Positions 35,175-48,443 of a stretch of DNA of 64,000 nt are shown piece by piece. The notes below the pieces were generated by a model that was not told where the DNA came from, did no database searches, and saw nothing but the letters and a program-made list of their open reading frames with translations. Each line of letters begins with the position of its first letter. The stretch's first letter is position 1. The DNA is from Spinacia oleracea (Eukaryota > Streptophyta > Magnoliopsida > Caryophyllales > Amaranthaceae): the NCBI RefSeq assembly GCF_020520425.1, contig NC_079488.1:3697747-3761746 (forward strand). Reading direction: 5' to 3'. A program made the position numbers and the translations under genes.

Positions 35175-36104
35175 CGGGAGCCCCTAAACAGTCACAACAG
35201 AGATGAGGACGGTTTACCATCTTGCCACATACGGCGATAATAATTCCAAATTGCCACATACGGCGAAGTCAACAAATTACTTTCATCTTTAATCCTTACT
35301 CAATTTATTCAAAGTATTACCAATCACATAAATCATGTATTCACATCAATCATTCTCATTATTATAAATTGATAAATAACTTCATAAAAACATTTCCATA
35401 TCACAAATAGATTGATTTTATTCTAGAAATTCGATATGTGAAATACGTAAAATAAGAAAGGTTGCTTCATTTTGAAAGCTGAATATTTCTAGATTTGCGT
35501 TCAAGTCTTTAACACATAAATTCATAGGTTATTAATGAAGGAGATATCTATGGGGTTACCTTTTAGTAAACTCTTAGCGCAATTTTGAACGTTCTATTCT
35601 TCAACTCGCTCCTCTACTCCTATGTTCAATTGAAAGCCACAAGAGTAGAAGGAAGAGTTAGTCTCCTCCTTAGGAATCTTATACCCTTTTAAAAGCAAGG
35701 AGTGGGTGGTTACTATTCACAACATAGTGGAATTACTGAAATGACCTCATTTTTCTTCATGTTTTTTTTGTCATTTTCCTTATAAACAGTGTAATTACTG
35801 TCTTGCCCTTGTTTATATGATGCTCACACGTGTTCATATGTTTGCAAACCTAAAGATCTGTTGTCTTTCTTTGATTAACCTCTTCTCCTTCCTGGCTTCC
35901 TTTCATCAGTTACCAGAAGTTGCTCCGCACCCGTTTCTCTCTCCTCTTCATCGTCAATTCGCCATCTTCTTCAACCCCTGCGGTAAGCTCTTTAGATATT
36001 AATCACCTTTTTTTCTTTACTAATTTCAATTGTTTTGTCGAGTTTTTGTTATTGTTGTTAATGTTACGAATGATTTTGCATTTAATCTGTTAATTATATT
36101 GATG
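35175..36104 (+). other. Non-coding stretch with a 5'-UTR-like segment
   Basis: It begins with the second target copy CGGGA and the rest of the split CGGGAGCCCCT motif, then a doubled TTGCCACATACGGCGA (about 35212 and 35249). From about 35840 the plus strand looks like a plant 5' UTR: pyrimidine-rich sequence ending CCCCTGCG|GTAAGC with a good donor at 35983. Elements D and C then interrupt the presumed intron. No coding exon was found downstream that can be tied to it. An old LTR leader is an equally good explanation. Confidence 0.35.
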
Positions 36105-39100
36105 TGTTAGGTTATGATACATATGACAAAACATAAATCATGCGGAAAACCTTAATGCCAGGAAACATATTATTTACACATAACCATTTAGCATAATTCA
36201 GATGCATACACTTTGTAGCGTGCCCTCCCTAGCTGCGCCCGAACCGAACAAGAACAAGTCTTTAGGACTCCAAGTGTCGTCCCTCCGTAGATAGTCACCA
36301 GCACGTCCGGATCCGCCTTAAGCTTGACCAACTAGAATCGCCCTTAAGGTACTATAAATTTCGGCTAATAGGGCAAGTGTTTGTGGCTGATTTTTGCTTG
36401 AAAATCATACCTTTGAATACTTGAATCATCGATGTAAATATGTGACCCTAGGCACCTATTTATAAAGTTTATGGAAAGGAATTGTAATCCTATTAGAATA
36501 CAAATCTATTTAATTATACGGTTTTTTCATGAAATGCCCCTGAGGTTTGCAATAATGCACCAAATACCCCTGCGCGTTTTAAAATTCATAGAATACCCCT
36601 ATTTTTTCCAACTGTTCATAAAATACACTTGGATTTAACGTCCGTTAGTCCTCCGTTAGTATGAATTTACGTTTTTACCCTTATGTGGCTTAAATCCCAT
36701 TCATCTGTATACTTTCTCTCTCTCCCACCCAACCCACCCAAACTTTCTCTCTCCTCCCACTGAACCCACCCAAAAATCGGGTTGGCGGAGGAAGAGGAGC
36801 TTCCACCATCGTTGGGCGGAGATGACGGAGGAGGGGCAACACCAGAAACGTCTGTTGTTGGCGTGGTCATGGTGGGTGAATTCGGCGGCGATTTCGGTGG
36901 GAGAAATTAGGGTTTTGAGACCGGGTCGTTTGCTAGGGATGTTGCTATCATGCTATGCATCCTGAGACTTGGATTGATTTCCCTTTGCCTGAGGATGACG
37001 AGGATGAAGGTTTGATTCAACTTTCCTTCTTTATTTATTCAAGTTGTGAGCTGCTAAATTGCCAATTGTGTTTTTATCTTTGGTTTGATTCAATTTTTCT
37101 TATAATTTCGTTGAATTGTTGAATAATTTGTGCAAAAATAATGACCAGGAAGTTGAATTGCATAATTATAAACGGATAACGGGGAGAGAAAATGTGTGAT
37201 AGATCCTGCAATGACCTCAGTTTGCGGTGCACCAGGTAATTTTTAGTGTTTTCCAGTTAAAATTTTATAAAATTTCGGCTAAAATTTCAGAATATTTTGT
37301 TAAAATGTTATTGATTTATTGGATTATAATGAATTGAAGCTAGATTGAGTGTGGTGTGCTAATTATTGACAATTTTGATTGTTCATTGTTCTGTAATTTT
37401 GTTTTTCCAATTTTATTACTCATGTTAGGGATAATTTTCAAGCAATTAGAACTCAGAAGGAGATTTCTTTTTAGGATTAGGTTTGTGGTTTTTCTTTGTG
37501 TTTTGGGTTGTATAGTTAGAATTTAGGTTGAGTTTCGTGGATGCGACAATATGAATGTATGATCATATCAATTGCGCAACCTATGGTGCTTTTGGGAGAA
37601 TTGAAGTATTGTGCTCGAAATGAATGCGGTTTAGAGACTCTGGACGCTAGCTGTACCTATATCTTCGACCAATTGGGACTGCAGGACTAATTTGCGTTCT
37701 ACCGGTGTGGTTCTTTCTATTTAAGGGTGGAAATGGCTCAAGCAAGGTAACCAAGAATGTGATGCATTGTAGTACAAGAGTGATTGTAAATGTTCATTGC
37801 AAGGGTATTATTACCGGCTTACTTTGAATTTTCAAGAGCTTTTATAGACTTTCAAATGTAATGGCAATGGCAATATAATCAGAGTTTTTGTAAAGCTACT
37901 CTGCAAATTAATCGGCTTTTTATGGAATATAATTCCTATTTATTGCTGGAAATTTGTTACAAACGGCTCTACTTCATTGCTAGGAAAATTAGAAATTCAA
38001 ACTAGCCGTTGAATTCAAATTCTGTTTTAAAGGAGTTTGGGTATTTGGTGCAAAGAACTTTATAAATTGGTGTATATTATGCAATAACTTTATATGTAGG
38101 TGTATTTTATGAATTATAAACATGACTTAACGGAGGACTAACGGAAAGTCATAATAGGGGTATTTTATGAACAGTTTGGAAAAAATAGAGGTATTATATG
38201 AATTTTGAAACGCGCAGGGGTATTTGGTGCATTATTGCAAACCTCAAGGGCATTTCATGAAAAAACCGTTAATTATAATCCTACTAGGACTCTAATTAAA
38301 CAAACTTTATCTATTAGGATTAGATTTAATCATATTACGAATCCCGGTAGCCTTAGGATTCCGAGCAACACACACGAGTGGCAATGCACCGCACGCAGGC
38401 CTTACGGCCCACGCACAGCGCACGGCCCAGCTCGCTGTTGCGCGCGCCCAAGCCCTTGGTTGGGCCTGGCCTTCGCGCTGGGCCTGGTCTTGGCTTTGGC
38501 GTGTGTTTGCGCTTTGGCGTGCTGGGCGATGGCCCAGCTTCGTGTTGGGCCTTTGTCTGGCAGGCCTCGTCCGATGCTAATTCGTACGATACGCTTCCGA
38601 TTAAATTCTCGATTCCGGAATTCATTTCCGATACGAACAATATTTAATATTTCCGATTCCGGAATTAATTTCCGTTTCGAACAAATATTTAATATTTCCG
38701 TTTCCGGAATTATTTTCCGATTTCGATAATATTTCCGATTCTGACAATATTTCCGTTTCCGGCAATATTTCCGATTCCGGCAATATTTCCATTTCCACTA
38801 ATATTTTCCGATACGTACCATGTTTCCGTTTCCGGCAACATCTACGACTTGGATAATATTTATATTTCCGATACGATCCATATTTCCGTTTCCGGCAATA
38901 TCATCGTTTCCGGAGTATTCATTTCTTGCCTTTGACGATCTCAGCTCCCACTGAAACCAAGATCCGTCGATTCCGAATATCCATAGATGGAGTATTTAAT
39001 TCCATTAAATACTTGATCCGTTTACGTACTATTTGTGTGACCCTACGGGTTCAGTCAAGAGTAAGCTGTGGATTAATATCATTAATTCCACTTGAACTGA

Positions 39101-39228
39101 AGCGACCTCTAGCTAGGCATTTAGCTCACTTGATCTCACTGAATTATTAACTTGTCAATTAATACTGAACCGCATTTATTAGACTTAACATTATATGCAT
39201 ACTTGGACCAAGGGCATTATTTCCTTCA
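36105..39228 (-). repeat. 3' LTR of element D, interrupted by a MULE
   Basis: Without the 1,750-bp MULE and its 9-bp duplication the LTR is 1,365 bp, 21 bp longer than its partner. One full 18-bp unit (TTTCCGTTTCCGGCAATA type, about 38751-38768) is present here and absent from the 5' LTR. The array spans about 38590-38915. Confidence 0.9.
36519..38268. mobile_element. Mutator-like element (MULE) with long inverted repeats and host-like interior
   Basis: 1,750 bp bounded by the 9-bp duplication TTAATTATA (36510-36518 and 38269-38277); the other LTR of D shows the empty site. Terminal inverted repeats of roughly 140 bp begin CGGTTTTTTCATGAAATGCC and end GGCATTTCATGAAAAAACCG. The interior has no transposase. 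It contains a proline/serine-rich minus-strand frame (36667-36870), an exon-like plus-strand stretch reading WIDFPLPEDDEDE (about 36972-37010) and a donor-like CACCAG|GTAATT near 37231. This is the make-up of a Pack-MULE that picked up gene pieces; the donor gene is not recognised. Confidence 0.88.
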
Positions 39229-41560
39229 GTCTCCCACTTGTCCTTAGGGACAAGTGTGCATTTCCTAATTCCTTTGTCGCTCGATGCTTGCTCTTGAACA
39301 TAAGGCAAATCAACAAAATTTCAATTTTTTCATCAAAACATTGAGTATGTTTTATGGCCTCTAACCATTTAAAACATTTGAGTCTATATATGGCATCTAA
39401 CCATTTTAGGGAATCTGGGTTTCGTCATAGCTTTCTTACAGGTCACAAACTCATTAATCTACATGATAATAGTTTGACTGCAAGTTGTAGGTTTCTTCAC
39501 TATCTAATAGAAGAATCTCATAGTTTCAGTGACCTGAACTCCATGTTTCTTCACTATCTAATAGAAGAATCTCATAGTTTCAGTGACTTGAACTCTATGC
39601 CTACTTGGGTCATAGAACATCGATCAAACAATAGAATATCAACAGCCACTTGAAAGTCCTTTGAATATTCTGTTCTCCTTGAAGCATTTGCAAAGTCTTC
39701 TAAGAGATGTCTATTCTTTAAAGCCACTTCTAAAGTCCTTAAAGAATACGTGTTCGGATTTTCTAAAGAACTTCGAAAAGCCTCCTGAATGTCCATTTAT
39801 GTTTGTTGTTCGCCTCGAAGACTTTCGAGGTCTATTTTCTCCCACTTGTCATTTTGGAAACGAATCTCCAATAGGACATTATTTCAAGCAAACAAACATT
39901 ATGTTCTCAAAAATTCGTGGTAGAAACAATACCCTTGTGTCTCATTTGAATAAATCACAATGAAACATATATCTATACTTGGGCCTTAGTTTGTTGAATA
40001 ACAAACACTAAGCTCCAACTGAGTTTAGGAACTCTGTAGATATATTATGAAAAGATATTCTGAAATTACTTTTCAATAGCTTTGACGAATTTGGTTTAGT
40101 TTGGTGGTAGTTGAGCATTTTGTTTTAGAAATTAGAGGAAAAGTCTTTATGATTCATTATTGATCGAATCAAGTACTAATTGACTTCGATTATTCCACTT
40201 AGATATGCCATATCTCATGGAGCTAGATTGTGAAATTACAGCACACAATCATTGATGATCATTTTTGGTCTCAAGAAATCATCAACATGATCTAACCTAG
40301 ATCTTTATGATTTCTTGCCAAGTGGATTTTATACTTCTGAATCTTTGAACTAGCCAAACAGATTCAAACTTATATCACTTTGAGTAAATAAACCTATATT
40401 CACTCAAATATATGTGAAATAATAAAGTCATAAAATCTTTCTTTAGCTTTGAACTCTATTGTCTAGGTGTTCTAACAATAGTTCATATCTTTTGTTACTT
40501 TCAACAAGTAAGACTTGCTTGTCTTAAATTGATCTAGAAATCAACCAACTTTCAAAAGTCCATTAAAATAGAGCTTTTGAATGTTAACTTGTTGATATGG
40601 TCTAAGTAAAAATGCCAAAGATTTGTGGAACTCAAATCAGGAGATTGATTTGAACCTAGTAAAGTTCTTATTGTTAAAGAGTTGTTTGTTTTAATCAAGC
40701 ATATTGACTCAACCCGTAAATGACCATTTCATTCAAATAAACAAACAAACATTGTTTTTGTTTTTCTTGAATGTGAGTCTTTCTGTGTTTGAAAACAGAA
40801 ATTTAGGTATGCTGATTGTGGAACAAAATAGCCATTAAGTTCCAGCCTTGAAAGGACTTAAAACAAACCATATGACCCTACAACTAATGTAGCATTGCCA
40901 TGCTTCATTTCCCACTTGTAGGCCATTAGTTTAGCCTAGCTTCCATTATTTGAGTTATTACCGAAGTAAGAACCTCAAGCGATATATGATACCAAGGAAG
41001 TTTGATTGCTAGGTTACTTTTCTTTAAACATAAACTTATAGGTAGAAATGGAATCGTAGATTCCTTTCTTTTGTTCCTTTGTTTTCCTATTTCTTGTACC
41101 CTTTCTAATAGCTTTAAGAACTGAATTCTCTAGTGTTGACTTTTATACTTTGTTTAGACATGTCCAATGTCACTCCAACAAAGTTCTTACCATTTATGTT
41201 GAATATTCTGTTCAACTAGATGATCTTACCAGAAGCTTCTAAAGTTCTCTAAGCATCGATCTATTCGAATGTCTATGGACTAGACTCATTCGAGAATTAA
41301 ATGGAAAAAAGATTTTAGGTTGTTAACCATTGGTAAAGCTGAGCGTTTAAACTCAATGCTTTCTGATCTCAAAACTACATTGTATTTTGAATTCACAAGC
41401 ACCAATCGGTTTTCCATTAGACTTTGATGTTCGAAAACAACCATAAAAGTCGCTAAAAGAAACGTACATTTTATATTTCTCATTTTCTCTCATTTCCGTG
41501 AATCGTTCTTGGATTCACTACCAATCGAGGAAATTTACTGTTACCTTTCTACAAGGATTT
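39229..41560 (-). pseudogene. Polypurine tract, truncated 3' region and decayed gag-pol of element D
   Basis: The polypurine tract is 39229-39243 on the minus strand. After about 60 bp of 3' region the sequence jumps (about 39305) to a position equal to A2 near 7264, within the reverse-transcriptase remnant, and then runs collinear with A2 back towards the gag side. The 54-bp duplication is at 39492-39599. A minus-strand frame (39572-39796) and another (41286-41483) are leftovers without a recognisable domain. There are no catalytic motifs. Confidence 0.75.
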
Positions 41561-44266
41561 ATTGCAGTGCAAGATATTTAATTATAAACATTAATTAAAA
41601 CATACAATGAAGCATGCAAAGTCTAAACATTTATCATGAGTGATAAGTTGAAAATTAAAGCAATCATGCAATTTAAACAAGTTATTAGCATTTTATTCGA
41701 ATTTATTGTTCCGGCAGGTGTGAATAAAATGATTCCAAGACCCTTTAAATCATTGAAGAAATAAGCACATTATGTATTTTGACTCAATTCTAAAATATTT
41801 TAGGTAAGCAAAAGCCTTTTGCTAATAGTCTAGAAACTACTCTTGGTTGATAGGTACGTCTAAGAGCTTATTAGGTAAACCTATCGAATTTGCCACGACA
41901 TAAAAGGACTCCTTACTTATATCGTTGAGTTTCACCAAAACTAACATGTACTCACATTTATTTGTGTACCTTACCCCTTTAGGATCAATAAGTAACACCT
42001 CGCTGAGCGTAAAACTATTACTAGATTGATGTAAAGGTTATCCAAGTAAGTGTTATTTTGGCATGACACCTTTTAACTCAAATTTTAAAGTTTGGAACTT
42101 AAGGCTCTTACTATGTTGGTTAGATTTTAAGTGAACTAAAATCCTTAATCATGCAACATAATCAAGCTTCAATCTCATGCATATTTAAGACATATTTAAA
42201 AGCAATAAATAACTTAAAGCATGCATAAGATAAATGTGATTTAGTATGGCCCGACTTCATCTTGAAGCTTCAACTTCAAAGACCGTCTTGAAAATGGTTG
42301 GAAACTTCGTCTTGAATTTCACTGTGGGAGGCGCCATTTTCTTCAAATAGGATCAGCTATAATTAAACTAATTACAACTATTTGATGGTACGCAGACCAT
42401 ATTTGAATTGAAAAACAAATTTGGTGCATTAGACCAATTACATTCAAATTAATGGTACGCAGGCCATATTTTCTATCCTATTTGGGCCATACTAGTCACT
42501 TCATAACCTGCAAAACAGTACATATACAATATATACCATTCACCCATTCATTATCATGAATGGCCCACATAGCTGGTTAGTAAAACACATTGTATGCATC
42601 ACATAAATATTTGCAGCAATTAATCAAGGGCACCAATAATCTACCAATTATTCAGTCCTTATTAATTCTAATCAAGTTGTTTTAACCTTAAAGGATTTGT
42701 AGACCTAATCAAGAGTTTATGACTAAAAATGCTCCCACTTAAACCAATAACTTTATATGCTTTACTAATTTTAAACATAAAAATGTATTTCTTGTCTAAC
42801 CGGAAACATACAAGTTTAATTAAAATTTAAAGCTCATATAAAAATTATAATCGAATACATTTAGTTTAATTTAATTTTCAGTTGATTTAAAAGAATTTAA
42901 ATTAATTCAAGGTTTAATTTTAGTAAAATAATTAGTATAAATTGAAATTTATAATAATTATAATATTCAAAATTAAAATCCATGAAAACAATTTAAATTA
43001 TTAATTTTAAAATTAATTAAAATTATTTCCGAACTGAAAATTCAAATTAAAATTCAAAACGACTCAATCGTAACACGACGAGGCACTTGGGCTTGCGCCA
43101 AAGCCCCATCGAGTGCACGACTAATCGCTCGGCCATGGCACAATGCAGCAGCAGCTACGCGCAAACGCAACAAGCCAAGCCACGCTTGCGTGGCATGCTT
43201 GCTCGCTCGCAGCAGCTACCGAAGGGATGCATCGCTTGCTAGGCGCAAGCAATCGACCATTGGCGAGGCTGCGCTTGTGGTGCGCGGAGCAGTACTCGTT
43301 GGGCGACCCAGCTTGCGCTCTCCCGCGCGCGCGCCTCGACCTTGTGCCACGCCCCATTCGCCCATCGCCCATCAACACAGCACACACGCCCAGGCTCCTC
43401 GCCTAGCGCGCGCGCCATGACTTGGTTGCTCGCTGCATTCGTACCGCACGGGCGACGAGCTCCCTTGCTCGTCGTCGCGTGCCCGCACTATACAACACCC
43501 CTTAAGGGTAACATGTAGCGTCCTTTGCTTTGTGCGTGCAACATTCATGAGTGTTTTTTATAAAATTTAAAATTTTTAATTTAAAATTAATGACAAATTA
43601 ATAAAACATATTAATTTCATAATTGTAGGGCGAAAAATCAAAATTTTATTAATCAATTAATTTCCGATTAACATGGATTCAAATCTAGGTCATAAAAATT
43701 TAAAATTTAACATAAATTAACAATTTTCATGGTGGTTTTTAATCATGGATACCTAATTAAATCATTAATTAATTATGAAAATCAAATCAATTCTAAATTA
43801 TTCGAATTTCAACAAATTAATCATAATTACAAATTAGATTGTATAATTAACAAGTTTAGGCATTCAAAATTGTTAAACATATACTGTAGTTCAATCAAAA
43901 ACTCAAGATTTATCAACAAGAATCGCAAATATTCAATTTAACATCTTAAATTTACAAACTTTTGCGTTCGAAAAACTAAAACCTCCGAAAAGTCATAGTT
44001 AGGCTTCGAATTTGGGAATTCTGGGTTCGGCCGAAAAATAATAGTTTTGTCAAAATTTTAGAATGCCTTTTACATGCGGAATTGACACAAAAATCACTCG
44101 ATTTGGATGAGTAACGAATAAACTGCCGAAAAACTGCGTACATATAATTAAATAAACGCAATTTGCAATTAATTAACAATTACGAAAATTAATCACCCCT
44201 TTTAATTCTTTGCAAATTTGTAAAATTTAACCATGTCATGCAATTTAGATTATGAAAATAATAAGA
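41561..44266 (-). other. Untranslated leader of element D
   Basis: AT-rich leader collinear with A2, with paired quasi-palindromes at 42385-42400 and 42452-42467 (the second with one change, AGGCCAT) and a GC-rich island at about 43065-43510 without a regular tandem array. No gene was seen. Confidence 0.75.
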
Positions 44267-44280
44267 GGCTCGTGATACCA
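44267..44280 (-). promoter_or_regulatory. Variant primer-binding site of element D
   Basis: TGGTATCACGAGCC on the minus strand, one base from the 5' LTR; the same variant as A2 (2340-2353) with an extra C after the first eight bases. Confidence 0.8.
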
Positions 44281-44281
44281 C

Positions 44282-45625
44282 TGTTAGGTTATGATACATA
44301 TGACAAAACATTAATCATGCGGAAAACCTTAATGCCAGAAAAGATATTATTTACACATAATCATTTAGCATAATTCAGATGCATACACTTTGTAACGTGC
44401 CCTCCCTAGCTGCGCCCGAACTGAACAAGAACAAGTCTTTAGGACTCCAAGTGTCGTCCCTCCGTAGATAGTCACCAGCACGTCCGGATCCGCCTTAAGC
44501 TTGACCAACTAGAATCACCCTTAAGGTACTATAAATTTCGGCTAATAGGGCAAGTGTTTGTGGCTGATTTTTGCTTGAAAATCTTACCTTTGAATACTTG
44601 AATCTTCGATGTAAATATGTGACCCTAGGCAACTATTTATAGAGTTTATGGAAAGGAATTGTAATCCTATTAGAATACAAATCTATTTAATTATAATCCT
44701 ACTAGGACTCTAATTAAACAAACTTTATCTATTAGGATTAGATTTAATCATATTACGAATCCCGGTAGCCTTAGGATTCCGAGTAACACACACGAGTGGC
44801 AATGCACCGCACGCAGGCCTTACGGCCCACACACAGCGCACGGCCCAGCTCGCTGTTGCGCGCTCCCAAGGCCTTGGCTGGGCCTGGCCTTCGCGCTGGG
44901 CCTGGTCTTGGCTTTGGCGTGTGTTTGCGCTTTGGCGTGCTGGGCGATGGCCCGGGTTCGTGCTGGGCCTTCGTCTGGCAGGCCTCGTCCCATGCTAATT
45001 CGTACGATACGCTTCCGATTAAATTCTCGATTCCGGAATTCATTTCCGATACGAACAATATTTAATATTTCCGATTCCGGAATTAATTTCCGTTTCGAAC
45101 AAATATTTAATATTTCCGTTTCCGGAATTATTTTTCGATTTCGATAATATTTCCGATTCTGACAATATTTCCGATTCCGGCAATATTTCCATTTCCAATA
45201 ATATTTTCCGATACGTACCATGTTTGCGTTTCCGGCAACATCTACGACTTGGATAATATTTATATTTCCGATACGATCCATATTTCCGTTTCCGGCAATA
45301 TCATCGTTTCCGGAGTATTTGCTTGCCTTTGATGATCTCAGCTCCCACTGAAACCAAGATCCGTCGATTCCGAATATCCATAGGTGGAGTATTTAATGCC
45401 ATTAAATACTTGATCCGTTTACGTACTATTTGTGTGACCCTACGGGTTCAGTCAAGAGTAAGCTGTGGATTAATATCATTAATTCCACTTGAACTGAAGC
45501 GGCCTCTAGCTAGGCATTCAGCTCACTTGATCTCACTGAATTATTAACTTGTCAATTAATACTGAACCGCATTTATTAGACTTAACATTATATGCATACT
45601 TGGACCAAGGGCATTATTTCCTTCA
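44282..45625 (-). repeat. 5' LTR of element D
   Basis: 1,344 bp, TG...CA ends, followed by the target copy TGATG. It shows the uninterrupted site (CTATTTAATTATAATCC near 44690) of the MULE insertion found in the partner LTR, and lacks one 18-bp unit of the array. Confidence 0.92.
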
Positions 45626-46239
45626 TGATGTATCTCACTTTGGATTTCTCTGCTTAATTCAATGTTAGTTTAATTATTTCTATTTTTTCGAATGATTTTT
45701 ATTTCCAAATTCCACGACGTTTCGGTCAATCTTTTATTCTTTATGAAGTAAGTATCGCACTTTTTTTTTAACAATTTGTTGGATGTAATTTATCCATCAA
45801 TTTACTGCTCAATATGATTTTAGGCTAATTTTAAGTTTCCAATTCCATTTCTTGGTGGACTTGTACCTTAAAAATCATGAATTTTAGTTCAAAGAGCATG
45901 GAATTTGTGATAAACAAGGCAATTGCAAGTGAAGGTTAAGTGAGTTAACAGATGAATTGAGGTGCAAGTTCGTGTCTTTTAAGTTAATGTGTCCTTTTAG
46001 GGGGTTTGCTGAATTTGATTGATTTCAAAGTAATTAAGCTTATTTATGTTAGAAGAAATGAGAGTGTTGAGTTGGGTTTATGTTAAATTTGTGATTTGTA
46101 AAGCTATTGGGAGATGAATTCTTCGCTTAAATGTCGTGTTAATGCTTTCCTCTGGGGATATCAGTTGCTGAAAATGGAATGTATCTGAGCTCACCCAAAA
46201 TATAGTTTTTTGGTTTTGTGTGAACATAGTAGTTGTAAG
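45626..46239. other. Host sequence between elements D and C
   Basis: 614 bp, AT-rich, starting with the TGATG target copy of D and ending with the GTAAG target copy of C. It joins 36104 on one side and 56685 on the other once the elements are removed. No coding exon, RNA gene or clear repeat was found. Confidence 0.6.
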
Positions 46240-47579
46240 TGTTAGGTTATGATACATATGACATTTACATAGATCATGCGGAAACAACCATTAACCCAGG
46301 AAACATATTATTTACACATAATCATATAGCATAATTAGATGCATACTCTTTGTTGCGTGCCTTCCCTAGCTGCGCCCGAACCGAACAAGAACAAGTCTTT
46401 TAGGACTCCAAGTGTCGTCCCTCCGTAGATAGTCCACAGCACGTCCGGATCCGCCTTAAGATTGACCAACTAGAATCGCCCTTAAGGTACTCAGAAAATT
46501 CGGCACTTTTGGGGCAAGATGGGTGTTTGAATTTTCTCTCAAAAACCTCACTTTTGAATACTTTGAAACTTGTGTATAAATTATGACCCCTAGGCCTTTA
46601 TTTATAGAGTTATGGAAAAGGAATCGTAATCCTAGTAGGATGCGAATTGATTGGAATTAGAATTCTACATGAATTCTACTTAATCAATTTATCCAATAGG
46701 AATAGACATTTAATCATACACTGACTCTTGCAGATTCAGGAATCTCGCATGAGCTCAAACTCACACACACACGGCAGCCACAAGGGCTGCCCACGCATGC
46801 GAGCAGCAGCCCACGCAGCGCGGCCCACGCATGCGCGGCCTTGTGCGCGCTGGGCTGTGGCGTGCGTGCTTGCTGGGCGATGGCCTGGCTTCGTGCTGGG
46901 CCTTCGTCCGGCAGGCCTCGTCCGATGCTAATTCGTACGATACGCTTCCGATTAAATTTCCATTTCCGGAATCTATTTCCGATACGAACAATATTTAATA
47001 TTTCCGATTCCGGAATTAATTTCCGTTTCGAACAAATATTTAATATTTCCGTTTCCGGAATTATTTTCCGATTCCGGTAATATTTCCGATTCTGACAATA
47101 TTTCCGTTTCCGGCAATATTTCCGATTCTGGTAATATTTCCATTTCCAACAATATTTTCCGATACGTACCATGTTTCCGTTTCCGGCAACATCTACGACT
47201 TGGATAATATTCATATTTCCGATACGATCCATATTTCCGTTTCCGGCAATATCATCGTTTCCGGAGTATTCATTTCTTGCCTGTGACGATCTTAGCTCCC
47301 ACTGAAACCAAGATCCGTCGGTTCCGAATATTCATAGATGGAGTATTTAATGCCATTAAATACTTGATCCGTTTACGTACTATTTGTGTGACCCTACGGG
47401 TTCAGTCAAGAGTAAGCTGTGGATTAATATCATTAATTCCACTTGAACTGAAGCGGCCTCTAGCTAGGCATTCAGCTCACTTGATCTCACTGAATTATTA
47501 ACTTGTTAATTAATACTGAACCGCATTTATTAGACTTAACATAGAATGCATACTTGGACCAAGGGCATTATTTCCTTCA
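46240..47579 (-). repeat. 3' LTR of element C
   Basis: 1,340 bp; 18-bp array at about 46935-47270, a short GC-rich block (about 46780-46925) different from those of B and D, and the TATA box complement at 46599-46606. Confidence 0.95.
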
Positions 47580-48443
47580 GTCTCCCACTTGTCCTTAGGG
47601 ACAAGTGTGCATTTCCTAATTCCTTTGTCGCTCGATGCTTGCTCTTGAACATAAGGTAAGAGTTGTCATCCTTATTATGTCCAGAGGTGTTCCTCGGTTT
47701 CAGAGTTCAACTGATCAAATAAACAGATAATCATAGCCTATGATTCATCCGAGCACGGCCATGCATTTCACAGTTTCTAGCTCTCCGAGTGGCCTTGTAC
47801 AACTTTTAAGCATCTCATCCCGATTTATGGGAGGACAATCCCAATCTTGCGATCTTGAGATTAGACTTCGTTTGATAGGTGATTACCTGAGCGTTGCCTT
47901 TATAGCCTCCTTTTACGGTGCGACGGTTGGTCAACGTCAAAGCAACCAGTTCTCAAACAAGTAATCTCAAATCACTCAGGTATTGAGGATTTAGTGTCTA
48001 ATAATTTAATGAAATTTACTTATGACAGACTTTCATCTCTTACAGTAAAGTTTCATAGGTCTTGTCCGATACTAGTCTTCCCAAAGTAAGTATCTATGCA
48101 AATGATTATGACATTGCCATGTCCACATAGTTCAAGAAACAGAACTACTAGTCATCTTGCATTCTAATCGTCTAACGTTTTCTATGCGTCCAATTTTATA
48201 GAAAACTCCGACTAGGGACCATTTTCAACCTTTGACATTCAAGTTCACTTGATAGACATTTCTTAGTCACAGGACTGGTCCTGACAGTCTATCTTGAATA
48301 TATCGTCAAGTTGAAGGGACTCATCATTTAATAAACCACAAATTAAATGGAAAAATGAATTCCTTTCATTTATTGTGAATGATTAACCAATAATGTTTTA
48401 CAAAGATTTAAACTCTAAAACTTTAAAACATTAAACAGAGACA
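47580..48443 (-). other. Polypurine tract (47580-47594) and 3' untranslated region of element C
   Basis: The tract reads GGACAAGTGGGAGAC on the minus strand. The rest is the 0.85-kb region conserved with A1 and B, without sense coding sequence. Confidence 0.85.

Larger units (their letters stand above)
36105..45625 (-). mobile_element. Ty1/copia element D, deletion derivative
   Basis: 9,521 bp including a nested MULE, flanked by TGATG (36100-36104 and 45626-45630). LTRs are 36105-39228 (with the MULE) and 44282-45625. The internal region is only about 5.05 kb: compared with A2 it lacks roughly 2.3 kb from the reverse-transcriptase region to the 3' region, the junction being at about 39305. 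It has the variant primer site and the 54-bp duplication of A2. It makes no protein but keeps both LTRs, primer site and polypurine tract, so it could have moved using enzymes from a relative. Confidence 0.93.

Noticed and set aside
41286..41483. A 65-codon minus-strand gene in element D
   Set aside because: The same sequence occurs in A2 (about 5080-5280) as part of the degenerate internal region with stops; no start or domain supports an independent gene.
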